DNA of 64,000 bases from Tritrichomonas musculus (GCA_039105265.1 JAPFFF010000062.1:744001-808000); one strand, 5' to 3'; shown: positions 32,701 to 41,743, counted from the first letter of the stretch. Notes: generated by a model from the sequence alone, not told the origin. Numbers and translations: made by a program.

Positions 32701-34494
32701 ATTCCATACGAAACCATCTCCAAAATCTTCATTGGATCTGATTCTTGATGGAAGATCACTTGTTAGTCTTCCCGTATAGTGATTTATTGAAGTAAACCAA
32801 TACCATTCTTGTGCTGAATCACTCCACCTTAATCCTTCATTTCCATCATTATAATCGTCATATATTCTTGCTAAATATTCTAACACATAAGCATCACTAA
32901 AATTATTTCTCCAATTTGGGTTGTGATCATTATTTCTTCTTGGATTATCTACCTGAACCCATTCTATATGAATGATATCAAAAATAAAGTTAACAGGTAC
33001 TTCCCAATTTGTTCTGGTTCTCCATCCTGGTGGGAAATAATAACCTTCTGGAACACGAATCCAACTATGGCTTTGAATATCCCAAATATAACTTTCATCA
33101 TGGACTGCTCCTCTGTCATGATCTCGATCAATTATCTTTATTTTATTTTTATCCTGATTTTGTTTCATAATTTGCTTTTGGATTTCTGGTATTGCTTCTC
33201 TATACAAAAGAGGTTGAATTAATGTTCCAGGAAGAGAACCAACTGAATTGTCAACTTGTCTAAATAATTGTTCTAATTCCAGCTCATGAATGTCATCATG
33301 TAAATGCTCTATTTGGTCATTAAAGTAATCTAAAATATCATTCCCTTGACTTACACTTCCACCACTACCATTATTGTTGCAATCACAAGATTTTATTTTT
33401 GAACAATAATCAGCCCAGTAATTTAATGATGTAATAATATTATTTATATTCAGTTGAACATTATTTAGATATTCATTTAAATCTAACTTTTGCGTTGTTC
33501 CATCAATATTCTTTATTTTTACTTTATTGTTTTCTGTTAATGCGGTCGTAAATAATTTTAGAGTTGATGTTAAACCATATCCCAGAACACTAGATAATAA
33601 TAAATTTTGTATTATTTGGGGATAATTTATAAAGTTATCTTTTTGGTTTTGTATATAGATTTCAAGAAATTCATCTGGGCTTTTTACTTCTACTAATTGA
33701 TCTGCTTTGACTTCTTCAGTATTATTTCCATATTTATATCCTATTGTTTTTACAGTATGGTTTTGAGTGTCATATTTATATTGCTTTGTTCCATTTATTA
33801 TTTTTGTCAAGTTTGTTTCATTAAATGTGTCATATAATATCTTCTTTGTGTTTTGGTTTTTCTTTTCATTCTTTATGATATTCATCAACATATCAGCTAA
33901 GTTATTAAATGGCTTATAATAAAAAATATTATCAGGAGAAAGATCTGGTGGGGCAGTAGGTGTTTGAATGTATTTTACAACATCACATTGCCCTTTGTTT
34001 TCATCCAACACTAATTGTTCATATCCATCAGCGGCACACATTAAATCAGTATGCATATCATGAATAGCTTCACATGTCTTTGATTCCTCACTAATTAGTT
34101 CATTAAATGTATTAACACAAAATTCTTCTTTTATAAGTTCTTTATTGGTTTCTGTTTTTTCAGATTTTATGTCATTAGATAATTCTTCATTTAATATTGC
34201 ATTTGCTTTTGCTGGTATTAGATATTTAAGCATTGTTGATATTTTCTTAGTTATTGGAATATTACCAAATCCTTCTAGATTTCCACCTTTTTCAACATAA
34301 TCGTTAACTACTCGTGCATCAACTTCTGCTTTATTGTATAGACAATTAAATTTTGGATAATCATTTGGTTTATCATCTTGTGTAATATTTATTTGTTGAT
34401 TTCCATCAATATCTTCTCCAGCACTAATTTCAAATCCATTTGCTTTAAGTTTAGATGCCACTTTGCTCTTTGCAGAATATAGTGTCAAAGACAT
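29758..34494 (-). CDS. Fibre-like virion protein B (1,578 aa) with Trp-rich repeats
   Basis: Three phage-fibre-like Y-x-K-x-E-V-D motifs are seen: LYNKAEVDARV at 52-62 and YYKKSEVDELL near 1550-1560, with the second paralogous block (TLYTDFNITSSKIITADNIT) near 1270. Residues about 465-690 hold roughly six imperfect Trp-rich repeats of 30-45 residues with the pattern (F/Y)-x-W-(D/N)-x(4-5)-W, often followed by P-x-G-W-R. Residues about 795-1400 are homologous to the 1,199-aa protein, including a hydrophobic Gly/Ala region near 1325-1355. The N-terminal third has coiled-coil character. The start codon is only 19 bp from the divergent gene at 34514. Likely a spike or fibre; the repeats may be stacked beta-modules. 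Confidence 0.68.
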   Translation of the reverse strand: MSLTLYSAKSKVASKLKANGFEISAGEDIDGNQQINITQDDKPNDYPKFNCLYNKAEVDARVVNDYVEKGGNLEGFGNIPITKKISTMLKYLIPAKANAILNEELSNDIKSEKTETNKELIKEEFCVNTFNELISEESKTCEAIHDMHTDLMCAADGYEQLVLDENKGQCDVVKYIQTPTAPPDLSPDNIFYYKPFNNLADMLMNIIKNEKKNQNTKKILYDTFNETNLTKIINGTKQYKYDTQNHTVKTIGYKYGNNTEEVKADQLVEVKSPDEFLEIYIQNQKDNFINYPQIIQNLLLSSVLGYGLTSTLKLFTTALTENNKVKIKNIDGTTQKLDLNEYLNNVQLNINNIITSLNYWADYCSKIKSCDCNNNGSGGSVSQGNDILDYFNDQIEHLHDDIHELELEQLFRQVDNSVGSLPGTLIQPLLYREAIPEIQKQIMKQNQDKNKIKIIDRDHDRGAVHDESYIWDIQSHSWIRVPEGYYFPPGWRTRTNWEVPVNFIFDIIHIEWVQVDNPRRNNDHNPNWRNNFSDAYVLEYLARIYDDYNDGNEGLRWSDSAQEWYWFTSINHYTGRLTSDLPSRIRSNEDFGDGFVWNILDEQWQPHEMNFENMWRHNPEFQAPENFIWDEVNSEWVLLTQQHNKFPYGWRNNKDDDTVEINEPLYEPFGQFEWNEERGWLWIPANEPLLFSLVNEKETEEIKTDNSSAVALPDFVQGVDSFEEVLECYGVDICDDTPILDNNKPVLGKYIIKGDLEVNGKIICDSIPSSGTSSGGIITTDFSHEPGYPEYYVKSKDLVMDSMKLHDINYNVLVIKIPDEIKSAITRITDTTKMFRIILRNNILYDTDGNLIKEFFIYIKDGKQYNPVISRNPDTNFYSVMSIGNEDLDEESLMINSFYIALDKTSTVNPYELYHKGELSIQYLLSQDSLVAVEPTIRCDIIEAENALKLYKNDNLYLYLPDIITEENLEIELPDKNKGEKEFYKIIYKIPTDYVIPNGLEFSFKEFCFGNEWTLKWNGSEWTNNNCQGLLRGKLSSKLKKVNSKQNSDGAIGCFILIKDTKTHHSVIPESSNGLLYGLIENSTIDTTIWYTHKEESDDGALYDVEWLFDKKLNGASCEGYDMLNTYFTFGNLSSGKFNYLSIKKIALTITLRGSSISNTFTFESTGIRRTTKNDRAFIDLVPMIDCIEQLAYKWEDSKIKSRDIELYLRKDLVDPIEEISWNPETNPFQYIIRNQFYEIKPRPDAASTLYTDFNITSSKIITADNITTMRSDLNVVSNNYDVMNYDVSKIRKEVNTLNTQMAIQIMKTQYLEQAVNSIQVAGAIKLAFSTPMAVLGAIGLAVSTVGIEFGVHTIYNGNDVSDLTYEQLQNTYPDADTTNIQNVDAGQINQVVGSIGAEPDLLNSYWNQYRELVMDFDMWEGNDEMCDHIFNQLNELTQTIDREFPGAELPPWVSVIVHAPDVQTLAAEPVVKVSDKQILGSLIKWCEADYKRLDDPTKFKDNWFNPDKAVLSLSATIDICNRMRDSMKFPIMILAKNMEAINNVNMDEYYKKSEVDELLKAYDARISALEKKCANIE

Positions 34495-34513
34495 TTTAAT
34501 CTGAAATTAAATA

Positions 34514-35248
34514 ATGCTGTATTCAGTTCAGAGTCAACCCGAGAATTACAATACTGTGAGGATTAATATTGATATACCATGGAAATGCCCCTTTGTAAAA
34601 TATTATGTTTCATCAATCAATACTAAAGCTAACATATTATTAACTACTGATGATGATTATTTGATATTTGAGTCATCGATAGGAGAAATAAAAATAGAAT
34701 TTGAAGAAATGTATGCGTATTCATTTAACTACCTAGTCAAATGCTTAAATGCATGCCAGACTGTAATTGAGTTCAAGAATATTAACAATAGAACCATATC
34801 ATTAAAGCCTGTTCAAAATGTAATATTCAAGGAAGGTAGTCATAGAGCCAAATTAATTACTGGATTGTTCAATACGAAGCCAGGTCATGTATTTCCAAAT
34901 GGAGTTGAATGTGAGGTACCAGATATTCCAATTTTAGATTTTGCGAATAAATTATATTTGGTATCATTACAGGGAGTTGCAACACATTCATCAATTGGAG
35001 ACCAAGAATACACTCCAAGTATTATTGCAAATATAGATACAATGATAATGGATCAAGAAGCACTAATTGTGAATTATGATTTAACGAAACCAATTAAAGT
35101 TAAAGTCAATACTGATTCATTAAAGTTATTGGAAATGCGATTAGTTGATTTTATGTTCCAACCAGTTATCTTGAAATCTCCATTGTTCATTACATTAAAG
35201 ATAAAACCATCAACTGAAGCAAACATGTATGACGTGCTTACCAAGTAA
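34514..35248 (+). CDS. Candidate single-jelly-roll minor capsid (penton-like) protein
   Basis: 244 aa, beta-strand-rich throughout, no membrane segment or signal peptide. The C-terminus (LEMRLVDFMFQPVILKSPLFITLKIKP) has the 'resid-V-D-x-x-x-x-P-V-x-L ... F-x-x-x-L-x-I' ending common in penton-type jelly-roll proteins of Polintons and related viruses. The size also fits a single jelly-roll. Assignment is by pattern only; the 438-aa gene at 49083-50399 is an alternative penton candidate. Confidence 0.45.
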   Translation: MLYSVQSQPENYNTVRINIDIPWKCPFVKYYVSSINTKANILLTTDDDYLIFESSIGEIKIEFEEMYAYSFNYLVKCLNACQTVIEFKNINNRTISLKPVQNVIFKEGSHRAKLITGLFNTKPGHVFPNGVECEVPDIPILDFANKLYLVSLQGVATHSSIGDQEYTPSIIANIDTMIMDQEALIVNYDLTKPIKVKVNTDSLKLLEMRLVDFMFQPVILKSPLFITLKIKPSTEANMYDVLTK

Positions 35249-35430
35249 AAAAATAAATAATATTAAATAAAAAATATTAATGAATAATAAAGAGTTATAA
35301 AAAACAAAAAAAGAATAATAAATAATAAAAAAAATATGAAATGTGATATAAAAAAATTCTGACATTAATGTTTTTCAAAATATATGAGAAAAGATTATGA
35401 AAGAGTAATAATAGATATAGAAATAGTAAT

Positions 35431-35462
35431 TTGCCTAAACGGCAAAGTTTGCTTAAGCAAAT
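35431..35462. repeat. Double-hairpin element (variant)
   Basis: Hairpin TTTGCC-TAAAC-GGCAAA, one-base spacer G, hairpin TTTGC-TTAA-GCAAA. Different arms from the main family, same two-hairpin build. Confidence 0.7.
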
Positions 35463-35731
35463 ATACAAAAGATATATAATTTATAAAATAATTTTTTTAG
35501 TAATCGAAGGATATTTTTGAAATATATAATATAATTATTACCTTGATACCTAATTTTTAGCATTGTGTTGTATTTCTATATTCGCGCGGCGATAATTAAC
35601 TGGTATTGTTCATTTTTTTGCTGTATATAATAAAATATCTGATAAATATAATAACATCTTTCTGCGAAAAATTTTGTTTGAGTCTTTAGAATTTGATTTC
35701 ACAAGCTTTAGGTTAATTGACTTGCGATTGA

Positions 35732-35763
35732 CTTGCATACGCAAGGCCCAGCTCATAGAGCTG
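35732..35763. repeat. Double-hairpin element
   Basis: Hairpin CTTGC-ATAC-GCAAG, spacer GCC, hairpin CAGCTC-ATA-GAGCTG. Loops differ from all other copies while arms pair perfectly. Confidence 0.82.
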
Positions 35764-35891
35764 TAAATTTTACAGATTTTACGGATTTACAGATTAAAAC
35801 TTTACAAAAATATATTTTGAGAGACTATTCAATTTAGTGGCATCTTGAATTTATCCTCAGAAAAAAACACAGATCTGTAGAAATATTTTCA

Positions 35892-35919
35892 CAAGCAAAG
35901 CTTGGGCCAGCTAAAGCTG
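35892..35919. repeat. Double-hairpin element
   Basis: Hairpin CAAGC-AAA-GCTTG, spacer GGC, hairpin CAGC-TAAA-GCTG, flanked by TCA on both sides. Identical to the copies in the left array of Maverick 2. Confidence 0.88.
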
Positions 35920-36239
35920 TCAAATTTACAGATGATTATTTTGATTAGTTATTCAATTTTACAGATTTTACGGATTAAGATTAAAATATTATTTTGAATA
36001 GTAATTCAATTTTACAGATTTTACAGATTATAAGATTTACAGATTTATAGATTTTACAGATTAATTTTAATTAATTATTTTGAATAGTTATTCAATTTTA
36101 CAGATTTTAAAGAATAATTTATTGAATAAAAATAAAGAATAATAAGAAAAATAAAGAATAAAAAATCACGAAGATTGTTTATTTATGAAATGTGTAAAAT
36201 TAAAAAGCATGAGAATGAAAAAAAAAATTAAAATATTAA

Positions 36240-36710
36240 TCATTGAATTTCAAAAGCATCCAATTGAACGCATAATGCTTTAATTGGGTCTTCATCGAGC
36301 ATATATGTTGGTGGATCATCTATATGTCTGGTGAATGACATTTCCCAGTTTGTATTTTGACATCTTGATGCAGGTTTGAAATCAATTTCTTCAATTTCTA
36401 TTTCTTGTTTGTGATTTAAGTAGAATTCATGTGCCAGTCTAAACCAAATTGAGATATAATTGTTGTCTTGAAATTTTTCATTTTTATCCAGAAACATTAT
36501 TAAATATTTTTGTTTTTCTTTAACAGTTTGAGCGTTTTCTGGAAAAGCACATATATTGTTGAACAAATCAATTTGGTCTTTGGACATTTCATAAATGATG
36601 TTTCTTCTATATTTGTTGTGGATAGCTTTTGGCTGCGTGAATTTTTGTAAATCCTCAGGTTTCATTTCCAATTCACAGATAACCTGGTTGAAGAAGCATG
36701 TGGATTGCAT
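36240..36710 (-). CDS. Unrecognised 156-aa protein (Maverick 1)
   Basis: Starts at ATG 36710; mostly helical and charged, no membrane segment or known motif. An isolated minus-strand gene between the hairpin-rich region and the palindromic region, back-to-back with the plus-strand replication block. Function unknown. Confidence 0.6.
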   Translation of the reverse strand: MQSTCFFNQVICELEMKPEDLQKFTQPKAIHNKYRRNIIYEMSKDQIDLFNNICAFPENAQTVKEKQKYLIMFLDKNEKFQDNNYISIWFRLAHEFYLNHKQEIEIEEIDFKPASRCQNTNWEMSFTRHIDDPPTYMLDEDPIKALCVQLDAFEIQ

Positions 36711-36872
36711 TTTAAAAGTGATGTTAATTTACTAACTTTGATGCCTCCATTTTATTTTGAAAGAACATATTGAAAATTTTGAATTATCTCTTATATTTTG
36801 AAATTCTCAGAAAATAAATGCTCAGACTACTTAAAGTATAATTTTTTATATTTTTTCTATATAATTTTTCAT

Positions 36873-36915
36873 ATGTGGGTGAACAGGTGAAATTTCACCA
36901 GAAAATACACCTTTA
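36873..36915. promoter_or_regulatory. Palindromic direct repeat, copy 1 (GGTGAAATTTCACC)
   Basis: A ~42-bp block starting ATGTGGGTG contains the perfect 14-bp palindrome GGTGAAATTTCACC at 36886-36899, followed by AGAAAATACACCTTTAT. The same block recurs at 37081-37124. Upstream of the plus-strand gene at 37158; a dimeric-protein operator or replication-initiator site is plausible. Confidence 0.7.
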
Positions 36916-37080
36916 TTTTTTCTATATATTTTTCTATATAATTTTTTCTATAATATTTTTCCAAAATAATTTTTTCGATAATATTTTTTAAATTTCCCTT
37001 CTATAATTAATAACAGAATATAATTATATAAAATGAATGCTTTAATATTAAAATATTTTTGAATTATACTCATTTTTTTA

Positions 37081-37124
37081 TATGTGGGTGCATAGGTGAA
37101 ATTTCACCAGAAAATACACCTTTA
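37081..37124. promoter_or_regulatory. Palindromic direct repeat, copy 2
   Basis: Second copy of the block, 209 bp after the first, with palindrome GGTGAAATTTCACC at 37095-37108. It ends about 33 bp before the ATG at 37158. Confidence 0.7.
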
Positions 37125-37157
37125 TATTTTTTTTTTAAATTTTTATTTTTTACAGAA

Positions 37158-38156
37158 ATGACATTAATACAAACAAAGCAAGCAAACATAAATGCAATTT
37201 CAATAGATAATGCTTTAGTCCAAAATAATTTCTCAAAAGAAGTATCTGCATTCTATAATATGAGCTATGAAAGAACAAAGGCAGCAATTAAGAATGATCT
37301 ATTATATAATAATTATGATCCTATTAAATATAAGCTTAACATTGAAACAAATACAAATCTCATTCGTGATATCTTTACTATTTTTCAATGCATGCCTAAA
37401 TTAAATGATATTACACAAACAAAGCCAGATGTACCAATTTTTGAACAAATCGAAGAGTTGAAAACAGATTCAGCAGAAATTAAGAAATTCATTCGCAAAG
37501 TTAATTATGATATGATTGGTTATCATTGCAATCACAATTCTATAAATGAAAAGTGTGATAAGGTATACAGTAATGTAGTTAATATTTATAAATCAGATGA
37601 ATACCAAGATTATCAATCATTCATAAATCATGCTTTAATGATAGCTATAAGTATTATCAACAAAGATAAAGATGGCAAACCATATGATGTTTATCCAAGA
37701 GATCCAATGCTATGTAAAGAACCAGAAGATTTTTCATTTGGATTCATAGATAAATGTAGAATTAAAGAAGTATCAAATAATATATTGATAATAAATGGTA
37801 TGATAGCAAATAATAATGCACAGACTAATAAATCTTGTTCTAGATGTGATGCTGCAAGAAGGAAATACAATTACAGTCTATTCCAAATAGATAGGATGAG
37901 AGAAGAGTTAAAAGAACAGCAAGAAATAGATCAACAATACGAAGAAACACCTGATGAAAACAAGTATGATATGAAATGGTTTCTACAAAAAAATTATCCA
38001 TCTATTGATAGATTCTTGTTAAAAGATGTACAAACAAAATATAAAGCTACATTTAAGATTAATCTCACATATGATGAATTGAAGAAGAAAATAGAAGAAA
38101 CAGGTATGTTTACCATCAGTAATGTACATAGAACCATGTATGTTAATCGCAAGTGA
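37158..38156 (+). CDS. Unrecognised 332-aa protein (Maverick 1)
   Basis: ATG at 37158 (in TTTTACAGAAATG) chosen because no earlier ATG is in frame. A charged helical protein with a possible Cys pair (CSRC, about residue 240) and a coiled-coil stretch (about 255-275). The C-terminal 60 residues (MKWFLQKNYPSIDRF ... MFTISNVHRTMYV) have the look of a winged-helix domain. Flanked on both sides by the GGTGAAATTTCACC palindromes, and just ahead of polymerase B, so a DNA-binding replication or regulatory partner is a reasonable guess. No family recognised. Confidence 0.6.
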   Translation: MTLIQTKQANINAISIDNALVQNNFSKEVSAFYNMSYERTKAAIKNDLLYNNYDPIKYKLNIETNTNLIRDIFTIFQCMPKLNDITQTKPDVPIFEQIEELKTDSAEIKKFIRKVNYDMIGYHCNHNSINEKCDKVYSNVVNIYKSDEYQDYQSFINHALMIAISIINKDKDGKPYDVYPRDPMLCKEPEDFSFGFIDKCRIKEVSNNILIINGMIANNNAQTNKSCSRCDAARRKYNYSLFQIDRMREELKEQQEIDQQYEETPDENKYDMKWFLQKNYPSIDRFLLKDVQTKYKATFKINLTYDELKKKIEETGMFTISNVHRTMYVNRK

Positions 38157-38174
38157 ATATCAGGTGAGCCATCA

Positions 38175-38188
38175 GGTGAAAATTCACC
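38175..38188. promoter_or_regulatory. Palindrome, copy 3 (GGTGAAAATTCACC)
   Basis: Same GGTGAA / TTCACC arms with an AA centre, just after the stop codon of the 37158-38156 gene and ahead of the polymerase gene. Further GGTGA half-sites flank it (CAGGTGAGCC at 38161, CATCACCT at 38189). Confidence 0.65.
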
Positions 38189-38269
38189 ACATCACCTCTA
38201 GCTGATTTTATTATATTTTTTTGGCTTTTGGACACTGATAATAAATATATGATCTAATAATATAAATCA

Positions 38270-38301
38270 CAAGCTTTAGCTTGAGTCAAATCATAGATTT
38301 G
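38270..38301. repeat. Double-hairpin element upstream of polymerase B
   Basis: Hairpin CAAGC-TTTA-GCTTG, spacer AGT, hairpin CAAATC-ATA-GATTTG, with TCA before and CCA after. The rest of 38157-38452 is AT-rich with one palindrome (38175). Confidence 0.75.
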
Positions 38302-38452
38302 CCAATTTTATAGACTGGTTGATTAGTATATGCAAATTCTCTCTCACGAATTAAATAAATGTATTCAACAGACATTTCATACCAAACAAATTTATATTTA
38401 CTGTTTAGCTATATTTTTAGTCGCGTGATTATTTTTTTAGCATTTTAATGTT

Positions 38453-41400
38453 ATGAAAATGACTTACCTTTTTGACATCTCTGTTGATCTATACTCCACT
38501 GCGAAAACAGAAGCAAGAAAAGAATACAAAGAAAGAATCAAAAATATTAAAGACAAACCGAAATTTAAAAAACAGATGAAAGAATTTATGATGAAAGCTA
38601 ACAAAGAAATTTCATTTGAAATAGACATTGGAGATAATGAAGATAAAAGATTAGCGTTCACAGAAATGTTAAGACAATTACACAAAAAGAATAAAAAGAA
38701 TGTTGTTGTAAAAAGTGAAGCATTAGATGGTGAAGAATATAAATGGTTTACATTATCATCGGAACGAAATATTGACACAACAATAGGGCATATTTCTGGT
38801 ACCATAGATTTAAATGATGATTGTTCTGATAATAATCCCTGGGTTGGCAATGTATTTATTCCAGCAAAATATCAACTACTATTCATTAAAAACAAAAGGA
38901 AAGGGAAACAAACTATATTCACCGTTGATAAACAAGATAACAAAGGAAAATTATATGAAGAAGAAATAGAAATAGATGAGGATTACAGAGAAAGTCCAGA
39001 TGGTGGATTCTTTCCATATGTTAACTTATCTGATATAGACTTAACAAAATATCAAATATACAAATCTATTGAAAACAAGAACTATAAAGATAACTGTTTA
39101 GTATATGCATGTATCCAATCAGAAATTTTCACTGAGGATGAAATCAACCAGTTAAGATTCATGATTAAAACAAGAATGGTACCAAATAATTTAATTTATG
39201 AAATAGCAAAATATTTTAAGTGTCATTTCATTGTACGAAGGATTGATGAAAGATTTGATACGAGACACCAACAACAAACAAAAATAGATACAAGAAAGAA
39301 ATCTTGGGCTAAAGATTTTAACAGAACAGTTGACTTGTTGCTATTTAAGAACCATTACATGATTAACAAACCTATAGGAAATACCAAACTAATTACCATT
39401 CTAAGAAAGCTATTTAAAGAAGGGAAATTTAGAGAGATTAAGAATTGTGAAATGAATATTTTAGCAACAAATGAATACAACAGCCATTTAGCAGATTACA
39501 TGGATTTATCATATGACCCATCACTATGTTGCAAAAAAATAGATTCATCTGAACTGAAAAAAGAAAGAGAATGGACTAAAATATACTATTCTGATTTTGA
39601 AACTGATACAACATTATCACCACATAAACCATATCTTAACATCACTGTATTTAGAACCAAAGAGTTAATACATAAACTAATCTTTGAGGGAGATAATATT
39701 GCAGATAGATTATTAAAAGCATTAGATAACAATTCATTAATATACTTCCATAATTTAAAATATGATGCATGCTTCTTTATCAACACTCCTGGGTGGGATG
39801 TACAAATAACTGAAAGAAGTGGCACCATTTTACAAATAGTCATGACAAAATATAAAGAAATAGATGGCACAGATAAGAAAACAAAAAAGACTAGAAAAAT
39901 GACAATAATAGAGAAACGATTAACATTCCGCAATAGTTATTCCATTATTCCTGCGGCATTAGCATCCTTTGCAAAAATGTTTCAATTACCTGTTCACAAA
40001 GAAGTAATGGCATATAAACTCTATACAGAAAAAAATATAAAGAGGAAAATGGTATCAGCATTTGAATTCCAATTACACTATTATTTCGAAAATAAAGACA
40101 AGAAATCACTACCACAAATAAAACAAGATTGGAAACAACTAATAGATAATGCAATAAAATGTGATGCATATGATAATTTCCAAATAGACATCCCGCAGGG
40201 AGTAGCAGTGCCTTGCATTGATATCATGAAGTATGCCATTTATTACTGTAAACTTGATTGTATAGTATTGATGAAAGGCATAGAGAAATTCAATAGAGAT
40301 TTGATAGAAGTATTTAAACAAACAAAGACAGATATGCTAGATGTACATAATTTTATTTCCATATCTTCAATTGGATATTATTATGCATACAGATTCGGAT
40401 GCTTTGATAATTGCTACCAGTTAAGTGGTAAACCACAGAATTTTATTCAACGTTGTGTCAGTGGGGGAAGGACAATGACTGCTAACAATGAAAAGCAATA
40501 TGTTGTAGAAAGAATACAAGATTTTGATGCTGTATCACTATATCCATCTGCTATGAGTATTATGTCAGGTGTACCAAAAGGAAAACCAAAAATTATCCAG
40601 TCAGGAATATCCACTGAAGAGTTATTAAAGTATGACCAATTCTTTATTGAAATAAATATTAAGAAAATCAAATGTAAATCATCCATGCCTTATAAATTTG
40701 GACAGGTATTTAGTAGGAATGAACAGGGCTCTAAAATATTCACCAACAATCCAATAGACCATTATTATATTGACAAGAGAACTTTCATGGATTTGATGGA
40801 ATTTTATGATTTCGATTATGAGTTCATCAGGGGATATTATTTTGATGAGGGATTCAATAACAAGATTAATGTGTTTATTGAAAAATTATTTAATCTCAGG
40901 AGAAAGTATCAAGATGCTAATAACCCATTACAACAAACTATTAAACTCCTCTTGAATTCCATATATGGTAAATCAATATTAAAAGCAACTACGACAGAAA
41001 CAAAATGTATTCCAAAAGATAAAGCCATAAAATATATTTGGAAGAATTATAATTACATAACAGAAATAATAGAGAACAAATCAATTGAAAATGTGTATGT
41101 TAAAAAAGTGAAGCCCATTAATAATCACTTTAACTTACCTCATTTTGGCGCTAGTGTTTTGTCATGGAGTAAACATTTAATGAACAGGGTAATTAGCTCA
41201 GCAGAGCAGAATGGAATAGATATTTATTACACTGATACTGATTCCATTCATGTTAAAGAAATAGATGTACCAAGGATAGCAAATGTATTTAAGAAAAAAT
41301 ATGGAAGAGAATTAATTGGTAAAAAAATGACTCAATTCCATTGCGATTTCGATTCATTTGATGGTGCCATTGGTAGCGTTCATTCAAGAAAATTAATAGC

Positions 41401-41662
41401 ACTTGGAAAGAAAAGTTATCTAGATATTTTAGTTGATGAACAAGGTAATGAAGGCCTACATATTAGACTTAAAGGTGTGCCTAAACAATGTATCCTCAAC
41501 AAAGCAAAACGAATGGGAATTACAGTAGAAGAGCTTTATAATAAAATGTACAATGGAGAAGAAATAATTTTTAATCTTCTTGATGGTAGTAATTGTTTTA
41601 GGAAATCATCATCGTATCAACAAATTAATTTACCTGTTTTCGAACGAAGAATCAAATTTTAA
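38453..41662 (+). CDS. Protein-primed family B DNA polymerase with OTU-like N-terminal domain
   Basis: 1,069 aa; replicates the element. The 3'-5' exonuclease has SDFETD near 379, an FHNLKYDACFF block near 432 and a Y-x3-D block (YCKLDC) near 597. The polymerase has motif A DFDAVSLYPSAM near 689, motif B LLLNSIYGKS near 831 and motif C YYTDTDSIHV near 926, as in protein-primed enzymes of Polintons. Residues about 200-305 have D213-N-C215-L and NH301-Y, the spacing and words of an OTU-type cysteine protease; this is an inference from motifs. Start at ATG 38453 (a second ATG follows two codons later). Downstream by 81 bp is an HNH gene, probably co-transcribed. Confidence 0.95.
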   Translation: MKMTYLFDISVDLYSTAKTEARKEYKERIKNIKDKPKFKKQMKEFMMKANKEISFEIDIGDNEDKRLAFTEMLRQLHKKNKKNVVVKSEALDGEEYKWFTLSSERNIDTTIGHISGTIDLNDDCSDNNPWVGNVFIPAKYQLLFIKNKRKGKQTIFTVDKQDNKGKLYEEEIEIDEDYRESPDGGFFPYVNLSDIDLTKYQIYKSIENKNYKDNCLVYACIQSEIFTEDEINQLRFMIKTRMVPNNLIYEIAKYFKCHFIVRRIDERFDTRHQQQTKIDTRKKSWAKDFNRTVDLLLFKNHYMINKPIGNTKLITILRKLFKEGKFREIKNCEMNILATNEYNSHLADYMDLSYDPSLCCKKIDSSELKKEREWTKIYYSDFETDTTLSPHKPYLNITVFRTKELIHKLIFEGDNIADRLLKALDNNSLIYFHNLKYDACFFINTPGWDVQITERSGTILQIVMTKYKEIDGTDKKTKKTRKMTIIEKRLTFRNSYSIIPAALASFAKMFQLPVHKEVMAYKLYTEKNIKRKMVSAFEFQLHYYFENKDKKSLPQIKQDWKQLIDNAIKCDAYDNFQIDIPQGVAVPCIDIMKYAIYYCKLDCIVLMKGIEKFNRDLIEVFKQTKTDMLDVHNFISISSIGYYYAYRFGCFDNCYQLSGKPQNFIQRCVSGGRTMTANNEKQYVVERIQDFDAVSLYPSAMSIMSGVPKGKPKIIQSGISTEELLKYDQFFIEINIKKIKCKSSMPYKFGQVFSRNEQGSKIFTNNPIDHYYIDKRTFMDLMEFYDFDYEFIRGYYFDEGFNNKINVFIEKLFNLRRKYQDANNPLQQTIKLLLNSIYGKSILKATTTETKCIPKDKAIKYIWKNYNYITEIIENKSIENVYVKKVKPINNHFNLPHFGASVLSWSKHLMNRVISSAEQNGIDIYYTDTDSIHVKEIDVPRIANVFKKKYGRELIGKKMTQFHCDFDSFDGAIGSVHSRKLIALGKKSYLDILVDEQGNEGLHIRLKGVPKQCILNKAKRMGITVEELYNKMYNGEEIIFNLLDGSNCFRKSSSYQQINLPVFERRIKF

Positions 41663-41743
41663 TTTTTCTAGATTTTTTATTTTTCTGATTTTTAATTATT
41701 TTAGCGTTTCATAATTTTTTTCATTTTTTTATTTTTACAACAA

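Larger units (their letters stand above)
35249..36239. other. Non-coding region with hairpins and ACAGATTTTAC repeats
   Basis: No gene in about 990 bp. Contains three double-hairpin elements (35431-35462, 35732-35763, 35892-35919) and, at about 35760-36110, many copies of TTTTACAGATTTTACGGATT-like words. These include three repeats of a ~70-bp block that contains ATTCAATTTTACAGATTTTA. A GC blip TTCGCGCGGCGA lies at 35581-35592. Position between divergent gene blocks makes it a candidate for replication or transcription control. Confidence 0.65.
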
